A stretch of DNA of 64,000 bases, taken from positions 2,299,001 to 2,363,000 of the forward strand of contig NZ_CP121650.1 in assembly GCF_029714405.1 (NCBI RefSeq), in the 5' to 3' direction. Positions within the stretch are counted from its first letter, which is position 1; every line of letters starts with the position of its first letter. Shown piece after piece: positions 59,015-64,000 of this stretch. A program made the position numbers and the translations under genes. The notes under the pieces were generated by a model that saw nothing but the letters and a program-made list of their open reading frames with translations, was not told the DNA's origin and did not search any database. This DNA is from Bradyrhizobium sp. CB82. Its GTDB lineage: Bacteria; Pseudomonadota; Alphaproteobacteria; Rhizobiales; Xanthobacteraceae.

Positions 59015-59491
59015 ATGTCGGCCATCTACGAATTCACCGCCAACTCGCTTCTCGGCGACGAAGTGCCGCTGCGGCGCTTCGAGGGACAGGTGCTGCTTAT
59101 CGTCAACACCGCGAGCAAATGCGGCTTCACGCCGCAATATCGGGGACTTGAGGATCTCTATCGCGACTTTTCCCCGCGCGGTTTCTCCGTGCTCGGCTTT
59201 CCCTGCAACCAGTTCGGTGGTCAGGAGCCAGGCAAGGCGAGCGAGATCCAGGAGTTCTGCTCGACGCAGTATGACGTCACTTTCCCGCTGTTCGAGAAGA
59301 TCGACGTCAACGGCGCCAATGCGCATCCCCTGTATGAGTACCTGAAACGTCAGCAATCCGGCCTGCTCGGGGCTTCCATCAAGTGGAACTTCACGAAATT
59401 CCTGGTGGACCGCACCGGCAAGGTGGTGGCGCGTCACGCGCCGACCGCTCGGCCCGAAGGATTGCGTCGGCAAATCGAAACATTGTTGTGA
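59015..59491 (+). CDS. Glutathione peroxidase (Cys type)
   Basis: This 158-residue peroxidase reduces hydroperoxides, with thioredoxin or glutathione as donor. The motifs are NTASKCGFTPQYRGLE with the peroxidatic Cys (in place of selenocysteine), GFPCNQFGGQEPG with the catalytic Gln and a second Cys, and KWNFTKFLVDRTGKVV with the catalytic Trp and Asn. It is cytoplasmic, without signal. It lies between the amidase (8 bp) and DUF3297 (11 bp) genes, so the three probably form one operon. Confidence 0.95.
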   Translation: MSAIYEFTANSLLGDEVPLRRFEGQVLLIVNTASKCGFTPQYRGLEDLYRDFSPRGFSVLGFPCNQFGGQEPGKASEIQEFCSTQYDVTFPLFEKIDVNGANAHPLYEYLKRQQSGLLGASIKWNFTKFLVDRTGKVVARHAPTARPEGLRRQIETLL

Positions 59492-59502
59492 GCGAGACAA
59501 TC

Positions 59503-59745
59503 ATGAGCGACGAATTCCCCGACCGCCTGTCGGTCGATCCGAACAGCCCGTACTACAACGCCGACATCCTGGCGCGCGACGTCGGCATCCGCTTCAAGGG
59601 CATCGAGAAGACCAATGTGGAGGAGTATTGCATCAGCGAGGGCTGGGTGCGTGTCACCGCCGGCAACGCCAAGGACCGCTACGGCAATCCGCTGACGATC
59701 AAGGTGCACGGGAGTGTCGAGCCGTATTTCAGGGACAAGAAATAG
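59503..59745 (+). CDS. DUF3297-family small protein
   Basis: This is an 80-residue cytoplasmic protein. The start at ATG 59503 gives MSDEFPDRLSVDPNSPYYNADILARDVGIRFKG, the family opening, followed by EKTNVEEYCISEGWVRVTAGNAKDRYGNPLTIKVHGSVEPYF in pieces. The DUF3297 family is widespread in Proteobacteria and of unknown function. It lies 11 bp after glutathione peroxidase and could belong to the same stress-linked transcript. Confidence 0.88.
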   Translation: MSDEFPDRLSVDPNSPYYNADILARDVGIRFKGIEKTNVEEYCISEGWVRVTAGNAKDRYGNPLTIKVHGSVEPYFRDKK

Positions 59746-59766
59746 TCCCACGCACTTTTTTCCATT

Positions 59767-59802
59767 CGACATTGCGAGGAGCGAAGCGACGAGGCAATCC
59801 AG
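59767..59802. repeat. Left arm of a split family-A palindromic repeat
   Basis: CGACATTGCGAGGAGCGAAG followed by CGACGAGGCAATCCAG is the left arm of the family-A palindrome. Its partner arm (CTGGATTGCTTCGCTTCGCT, CGCAATGACG) lies at 61462-61491. Between the arms are a family-B repeat and, within that, an IS1182-type element. Confidence 0.75.
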
Positions 59803-59818
59803 AGTTCCTCATCCTGAG

Positions 59819-61355
59819 AGCTTGCCAATCTTTCTCGTTTTGCGTGGTCATCGAAGGATGTGGCAGTTCCTCGTCGTGGCAACGCGTGGGCTGGGCGGCT
59901 GTGGCGAGGTTGGGGGATGTCGATGAACGCTCCTCTATGCGCTAGCGAGGCGGTTGCCTTGCAGGATGTTGTTGGCGAGGGCGTACCAGAGCACGACGGC
60001 GCGGACCTTTTCGAAGCCGCGCACGGTCAATTGGCGCAGGTCCCAGTTGCGCCAGCGGGCATGTATGCACTCGCAAATCGACCGGGGCTTGTATCGGGCC
60101 TTGCCCTCTTCGCTCGCCATGCGCGCACGCCAGGCCAACACCCCCGGGCCGTCGCCGCGTCGCGGTAGATGGGGATCGGTGCCGTGCTTGGATTGAGTGG
60201 GCGGGCAAAAGATATCGATGCCCTCGGCGTGCGCCCACTCGATGTCCTCGGCACTGCCAAAGCCGCCATCGACGAGATGGTCCTTGGGCAACCCGCCAGG
60301 ACGCGCGCGCTGCCGCTCCAGCATGGGCCGCATCAGGCCGCGGTCGGACCCGGTGTTGCAGACCTTGATGTCAACGACGATCGGCTGGCCGGCGGCACTC
60401 GTCACCTGCACGTTGTAGGCGGGGCGGAAGCCGCCGTCGGCCATCTTCATGACCCGTGCGTCGGCGTCCGTCGTGGAGGCCCGCGGCTCTTTCGGCTTCT
60501 TGCCGTTGCCGCGCTTTTCTTCGCGCTCCTTGCGCTGCTGCTTGATTTCGGCGAGCGCCGTCTGCGCCGCTTTGACGCGCGCTCTGCGCTCACGCGCGGC
60601 GCGCTCCTTGGCGGCCTTCATGCGCTGATTGCTAGCATCCGAACGAGCGTCAACCTCGCGTTTGAGGTCTTCCACCACCGCCTCAGCCAAGGCCAGGTGC
60701 CGATCGAGCGTCGCCTCCCGCCGGAACGAAGCGGCCCCGGCGCTGGCCCGGACCCGAACACCGTCCTGCGCCAGCGTTTCCAGATTGACGAGGCCGACCT
60801 TCGCCAGCACCGCCAAATGCTCGCAAAGCAGCCGGTCGAGCAGGTCGGCGCAACCGACCCGGAAGTCCGCCAGCGTGTGATGGTTCACCGACACCCCGCC
60901 ACACAGCCAACGATAGGCGTCATGGCTCTCGCAAAGCCGCTCCAACGCGCGCGCGCTGCCGACGCCCTCGCTGGTGGCATAGAGCCACAGCGCCAGCAAA
61001 AGCCGCGGCGATGTCGCGGGGTGACCGGGCCGATCGCCCCGCGCCTTGATCCGGTTCTCCAGCTCACTCAGGTCGAGTTCCTCGACATAGGACCAGATCA
61101 GGCGCACCGGATGGTCTTCCCCGATCAGGCTCTCGATATCCACTGCTCGCAACTCGATTTGATCGCGTTGGGGCTCACGAAGTCGCGGCGCTGCGAGCGG
61201 CGCCGCACCGGCTTGCGGCTTTGCCTGCTCCGGCAGATCCCCAAACAATTCATCAGCGGCCATCATCCCTCCTGCGAATCCATCACCGCAAGAGAATCAC
61301 ACAGCACCAGCTTTCGGCTATACCGCTTGCGAGCAGTCAAAAAGATTCACAGCCT
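59819..61355 (-). mobile_element. IS1182-family insertion sequence
   Basis: The element is 1537 bp and carries one transposase gene on the minus strand. The flanks share CTGAG (59814-59818 and 61356-61360), a probable target duplication. The inner ends are imperfect inverted repeats: AGCTTGCCAATCTTT on the left against AGGCTGTGAATCTTT (complement) on the right, 11 of 15 matching. Removing the element joins CCTCATCCTGAG to GAGCGCGGAACGCGC and restores a family-B repeat. The exact ends are inferred from this restoration. Confidence 0.75.
59935..61266 (-). CDS. IS1182-family transposase
   Basis: This 443-residue DDE transposase begins with a DUF772-type N-terminal domain (LIGEDHPVRLIWSYVEELDLSELENRI, TSPRLLLALWLYATSEGVGSARALERL). 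A long charged coiled-coil-like region (about 190-260, KAAKERAARERRARVKAAQTALAEIKQQRKEREEKRG) follows, as is usual in this family. The catalytic core comes next: LAQDGVRVRASA, ADARVMKMADGGFRPAYNVQ, DHLVDGGFGSAEDIE, and a C-terminal ERCHARW/HTC-like variant (ICECIHARWRNWDLRQLTVRGFEKVRAVVLWYALANNI). The frame is intact, so the element may be active. Confidence 0.93.
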   Translation of the reverse strand: MMAADELFGDLPEQAKPQAGAAPLAAPRLREPQRDQIELRAVDIESLIGEDHPVRLIWSYVEELDLSELENRIKARGDRPGHPATSPRLLLALWLYATSEGVGSARALERLCESHDAYRWLCGGVSVNHHTLADFRVGCADLLDRLLCEHLAVLAKVGLVNLETLAQDGVRVRASAGAASFRREATLDRHLALAEAVVEDLKREVDARSDASNQRMKAAKERAARERRARVKAAQTALAEIKQQRKEREEKRGNGKKPKEPRASTTDADARVMKMADGGFRPAYNVQVTSAAGQPIVVDIKVCNTGSDRGLMRPMLERQRARPGGLPKDHLVDGGFGSAEDIEWAHAEGIDIFCPPTQSKHGTDPHLPRRGDGPGVLAWRARMASEEGKARYKPRSICECIHARWRNWDLRQLTVRGFEKVRAVVLWYALANNILQGNRLASA

Positions 61356-61491
61356 CTGAGGAGCGCGGAACGCGCGTCTCGAAGGATGAATGGCCCCGCT
61401 GGTGGCCTCGCCCTTCGAGACGCCGCGCGAGCGCGGCTCCTCAGGGTGAGGGTCTGTCAGACTGGATTGCTTCGCTTCGCTCGCAATGACG
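61356..61491. repeat. Right half of split family-B repeat followed by right arm of split family-A repeat
   Basis: 61356-61452 holds CTGAGGAGCGCGGAACGCGC, GTCTCGAAGGATGAATGGCC and the opposing arm CCTTCGAGACGCCGCGCGAG, then CGGCTCCTCAGGGTGAGGG: a family-B palindrome whose first 14 bases lie on the other side of the IS (59805-59818). 61462-61491 is the right arm of the family-A palindrome whose left arm is at 59767-59802. tarD starts 31 bp further on. Confidence 0.75.
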
Positions 61492-61522
61492 AGGTTCCTC
61501 TCGACCACCGAAGGCGACCCGC

Positions 61523-62692
61523 ATGTCCGTCCGCATCGTCGATGTCCGCGAGATCACAAAGCCGATCTCCTCGCCGATCCGCAACGCCTATATCGATTTC
61601 ACCAAGATGACGACGAGCCTGGTTGCCGTCGTCACCGACGTCATGCGCGACGGCAATCGCGTCGTCGGCTACGGCTTCAACTCCAACGGCCGCTACGGGC
61701 AGGGCGGCCTGATCCGCGAGCGCTTTGCCTCGCGCATCCTCGAGGCCGAGCCAAAGTCGCTGTTGAATAGCGCCTGCGACAATCTCGATCCGGACAAGGT
61801 CTGGGCCGCGATGATGACCAATGAGAAGCCGGGCGGTCACGGCGAGCGCTCGGTCGCGGTCGGCACCATCGACATGGCGGTGTGGGATGCGGTGGCGAAG
61901 ATCGCGGGCAAACCGCTGTTTCGCCTGCTCGCCGAACGTCACGGCGTCAAGGCCGATCCGCGCGTCTTCGTTTATGCCGCCGGCGGCTACTACTATCCCG
62001 GCAAGGACCTCTCGATGCTGCGCGGCGAGATGCGCGGCTATCTCGATCGCGGCTACAATGTCGTCAAGATGAAGATCGGCGGCGCGCCGATCGAAGAGGA
62101 TCGCACGCGCATCGAGGCGGTGCTGAAGGAGATTGGCAAGGAGGCGCAACTCGCGGTCGATGCCAACGGCCGGTTCGATCTCGAGACCGCGATCGCTTAC
62201 GCAAAAATGCTGCGGGACTATCCGTTGTTCTGGTACGAGGAGGCGGGCGATCCGCTCGACTATTCGCTGCAGGCCGCACTCGCAGAATTTTATCCGGCGC
62301 CGATGGCAACGGGTGAAAACCTGTTCAGCCACCAGGACACCCGCAACCTGATCCGCCATGGTGGCATGCGGCCGGATCGCGACTGGTTGCAATTCGACTG
62401 TGCGCTCTCCTATGGCCTCTGTGAATATCAGCGCACGCTGGAGATGCTGAAGACCCATGGCTGGTCGCCCAGCCGCTGCATCCCGCATGGCGGCCATCAG
62501 ATGTCGCTCAACATCGCAGCCGGCCTGGGCCTCGGCGGCAATGAGAGCTACCCAGACCTGTTCCAACCCTATGGCGGTTTCCCCGACGGCGTCCGAGTCG
62601 AGAACGGTCACATCACCATGCCGGACCTGCCGGGCATCGGCTTCGAGAGCAAGTCGGATCTCTATAAGGAGATGAAGGCGTTGGCGGAGTAG
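61523..62692 (+). CDS. tarD: D(-)-tartrate dehydratase (enolase superfamily)
   Basis: TarD dehydrates D-tartrate to oxaloacetate with Mg2+ through an enolate intermediate. The 389-residue protein is very close to the characterised Bradyrhizobium japonicum TarD as I remember it, and shares its length. Every catalytic position falls in place: Lys182 and Lys184 in VVKMKIGG, metal ligands Asp213 (AVDANGRF), Glu239 (FWYEEAGDP) and Glu265 (MATGENLF), and His322 (IPHGGH). The N-terminal capping domain (1-125) contains the specificity loop FNSNGRYGQGG. ATG 61523 follows CCGAAGGCGACCCGC. It stands alone, between repeats, with no tartrate transporter nearby. Confidence 0.93.
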   Translation: MSVRIVDVREITKPISSPIRNAYIDFTKMTTSLVAVVTDVMRDGNRVVGYGFNSNGRYGQGGLIRERFASRILEAEPKSLLNSACDNLDPDKVWAAMMTNEKPGGHGERSVAVGTIDMAVWDAVAKIAGKPLFRLLAERHGVKADPRVFVYAAGGYYYPGKDLSMLRGEMRGYLDRGYNVVKMKIGGAPIEEDRTRIEAVLKEIGKEAQLAVDANGRFDLETAIAYAKMLRDYPLFWYEEAGDPLDYSLQAALAEFYPAPMATGENLFSHQDTRNLIRHGGMRPDRDWLQFDCALSYGLCEYQRTLEMLKTHGWSPSRCIPHGGHQMSLNIAAGLGLGGNESYPDLFQPYGGFPDGVRVENGHITMPDLPGIGFESKSDLYKEMKALAE

Positions 62693-62707
62693 CCCGGTTT
62701 CACGCTC

Positions 62708-62787
62708 CGTCATTGCGAGCGTAGCGAAGCAATCCAGAAACTTTCCGCGGTGACAGTCTGGATTGCTTCGCTGCGCTCGCAATGACG
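62708..62787. repeat. Family-A palindromic repeat, 80-bp copy upstream of the GIY-YIG gene
   Basis: The arms are 30 bp (62708-62737 and 62758-62787), beginning CGTCATTGCGAGCG and ending GCAATGACG, with one mismatch between them and a 20-base loop (AAACTTTCCGCGGTGACAGT). The copy at 63226-63305 is identical over all 80 bases and in the same orientation. Confidence 0.92.
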
Positions 62788-62889
62788 GTGTGGGGAGAGC
62801 CTCGCGCTTCTTTCGTCTCTATTGCGGTCGCCGCTCGGAATCACCTTTCGGTTGTGCTATCGTGAAGCTCTCTTCAGCCGAGCACGATC

Positions 62890-63177
62890 ATGAAGCAGCC
62901 TTGCGTGTACATGTTTGCCAATCGCCGCAATGGGACGATCTATACAGGCGTTACCTCCAATCCGCCGCGCCGCGCGTTTGAGCATCGCCACGGTTTGGTG
63001 AAGGGGTTCTCGTCAAAGTACGGCTGCAAGCTGCTCGTCTGGTACGAGCTGCACGCGACCATGACCGACGCGATTGCGCGCGAGAAGCAGATCAAGGCTG
63101 GCAACCGGGCCAAGAAGCTGGCTTTGATCGAGAGCGTCAACCCGGACTGGATGGATTTGTACGAGACGCTGATCTGA
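62890..63177 (+). CDS. GIY-YIG nuclease family protein (small, UPF0213/YhbQ-like)
   Basis: This 95-residue single-domain GIY-YIG protein reads MKQPCVYMFANRRNGTIYTGVT at the start, where VYMFANR...TIYTGVTSNPPRRAFEHRHG supplies the family motif (here VYM...IYTGV), the catalytic Arg and the His. It continues with KYGCKLLVWYELHATMTDAIAREKQIKAGNRAKKLALIESVNPDW, including the conserved Glu in AREKQIK. It has no separate DNA-binding domain. The gene lies exactly between two identical 80-bp palindromes (62708-62787 and 63226-63305). Function is unknown; a link between such genes and the palindromes is proposed in the findings. Confidence 0.88.
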   Translation: MKQPCVYMFANRRNGTIYTGVTSNPPRRAFEHRHGLVKGFSSKYGCKLLVWYELHATMTDAIAREKQIKAGNRAKKLALIESVNPDWMDLYETLI

Positions 63178-63225
63178 CCGCTGGGAGAACAGCGGCACTC
63201 AGGGGCAGGCGGTCGATACTTGCTC

Positions 63226-63305
63226 CGTCATTGCGAGCGTAGCGAAGCAATCCAGAAACTTTCCGCGGTGACAGTCTGGATTGCTTCGCTGCGCTCGCAA
63301 TGACG
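63226..63305. repeat. Family-A palindromic repeat, 80-bp copy downstream of the GIY-YIG gene
   Basis: This copy is identical in all 80 bases and in orientation to the one at 62708-62787, including the loop, and the immediate flanks (CTC before, TGTGGG just after) are also alike. The two copies start 518 bp apart and enclose the GIY-YIG gene. The palindrome also lies just downstream of the malonyl-CoA decarboxylase stop (63329), where it could form a terminator hairpin. Confidence 0.92.
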
Positions 63306-63328
63306 ATGTGGGACGACGTGCATGTCCC

Positions 63329-64000
63329 TCACGACAGCCGCATATCCAGCAGCCGCCGCTCGCCCTTGAGCAACTTCTTCACGGCGCTCGACGCGACGAC
63401 CGTGCCGTCGTTGGCATAGGTCTCGTGGTTCTTCTCGATGTCGTCGAGGCGGTAGAGATAGTTGACCATGACGCCGGCGGACTCGCGCAGGCCCTTGGGC
63501 GAGAGGTCTCCCAGCCAGTTGATGCGCTCGAGCCGGGCGCCGTTGCCGAGATGGAAGCGGGCGACGGAATCGATCAGCCGGCCCTTCGGCGTGCGCGCTT
63601 TCAGGAAATAATAGGCGGCGAGCGGCTCGATCACGCTGCGCAACTGTGCGGTCAGCTCCGCATTCTCGAACCATTTCGGCTCCTCGAGATGCTTCAGCAC
63701 CTCGCGATCCTCGTCGGACAACGGCAGGTCCTTGTCCTGCTTCAGCCACGGCACGAAGCCCGGCACCGGCGACAGCGTCACGAAGGTGTCGAGCTTGGGC
63801 AGTTCGCGCCGCAGCTCCTCGACGACCTGCTTGATCAGAAAGCTGCCGAACGAAATGCCGCCTAAGCCCCGCTGGGTGTTCGAGATCGAGTAGAACACGG
63901 CGGTGCGCGCGCGTTCGATCGGCACCGGCTCGCGGTCGACCGCGAGCAACGGCGCGATCGCGCCGGGGATCGTCTCGGTCAGCGCGACCTCGACGAAGAT
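63329..64000 (-). CDS. Malonyl-CoA decarboxylase (5' part outside window)
   Basis: Malonyl-CoA decarboxylase converts malonyl-CoA to acetyl-CoA and CO2, allowing use of malonate. About 224 C-terminal residues are present; the frame remains open to the window edge (FVEVALTETIPGAIAPLLAVDREP), so the start is outside. Recognisable segments are VFYSISNTQRGLGGISFGSFLIKQVVEEL, the family's core with the Ser-His catalytic region, DTFVTLSPVPGFVPWL and the ending ARFHLGNGARLERINWLGDLSPKGLRESAGVMVNYLYRLDDIEKNHE in pieces. In rhizobia the gene is often matA in a mat cluster; that context lies beyond the window. Confidence 0.92.
   Translation of the reverse strand: MFVEVALTETIPGAIAPLLAVDREPVPIERARTAVFYSISNTQRGLGGISFGSFLIKQVVEELRRELPKLDTFVTLSPVPGFVPWLKQDKDLPLSDEDREVLKHLEEPKWFENAELTAQLRSVIEPLAAYYFLKARTPKGRLIDSVARFHLGNGARLERINWLGDLSPKGLRESAGVMVNYLYRLDDIEKNHETYANDGTVVASSAVKKLLKGERRLLDMRLS

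Noticed and set aside
60169..61359. Plus-strand open frame of 396 codons over the IS1182-type element
   Set aside because: It is antisense to the intact transposase.
61457..62782. Minus-strand open frame of 441 codons
   Set aside because: It is antisense to tarD, whose catalytic residues are all in place, and runs into the flanking repeats.
62708..63305. The paired 80-bp repeats as a CRISPR array
   Set aside because: Only two units, 80 bp long, strongly palindromic, separated by a coding gene; no spacers and no cas genes.

Overview
The window is high-GC DNA from an alphaproteobacterium, most likely Bradyrhizobium or a close relative. The evidence is a D-tartrate dehydratase that carries every catalytic position known from the B. 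japonicum enzyme, a pqqABCDE operon, a fused transaldolase/glucose-6-phosphate isomerase, general-stress (EcfG-type) promoter motifs and several families of palindromic intergenic repeats. Both window edges cut genes: kdpB on the left and malonyl-CoA decarboxylase on the right.

Layout. 1-5.6 kb: end of the kdp potassium-pump operon (kdpB', kdpC, kdpD, kdpE). 5.8-9.4 kb: divergent ku and ligD (two-component NHEJ), whose spacer holds a two-way GGAAC-N16-GGTT promoter motif. 9.5-10.2 kb: a small membrane protein and a PHA-granule-type protein. 10.2-24.2 kb: one tightly packed minus-strand operon for alpha-glucan and trehalose metabolism (glgE-like, treS-maltokinase fusion, glgB, glgX, treZ, treY), with malQ and a GH15 glucosidase diverging from it to 28.2 kb. 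28.2-29.4 kb: a palindromic repeat and an IS630-type element. 29.4-36.8 kb: a minus-strand pentose-phosphate operon (tal-pgi fusion, gnd, zwf, pgl, gntK, HAD phosphatase). 36.8-38.0 kb: no convincing gene. 38.0-42.8 kb: prkA, yeaH-type and spoVR-type genes behind an exact GGAAC-N17-CGTT promoter. 42.9-47.4 kb: exported proteins, an orphan ABC-type binding protein and a cyclase/FGE-fold fusion. 47.4-52.1 kb: a 2-oxoacid:ferredoxin oxidoreductase operon with its own FAD/Fe-S subunit. 52.3-57.0 kb: a truncated small gene, then pqqABCDE followed by an overlapping prolyl aminopeptidase. 57.3-59.7 kb: DUF6894, amidase, glutathione peroxidase and DUF3297. 59.8-61.5 kb: an IS1182-type element nested inside two layers of palindromic repeat. 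61.5-64 kb: tarD, a GIY-YIG gene bracketed by two identical 80-bp palindromes, and malonyl-CoA decarboxylase.

How the genes fit together. TreY/TreZ release trehalose from glucan ends. TreS-maltokinase turns trehalose into maltose and maltose 1-phosphate. GlgB and GlgX branch and debranch glucan, and MalQ and the GH15 enzyme rework short glucans or trehalose. The pentose-phosphate operon supplies NADPH and sugar phosphates. Much of the window (NHEJ, PrkA/SpoVR, probably the glucan genes) looks wired to the general stress response.

The most unusual points are: a GlgE homologue that has lost the acid/base glutamate, the conserved Arg before the nucleophile and the phosphate-binding loop; a GIY-YIG nuclease gene flanked by identical palindromes; an IS630 insertion that replaced the last base of a neighbour's stop codon; and the face-to-face stress promoter between ku and ligD. 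All family names come from reading the sequence; no database search was run.
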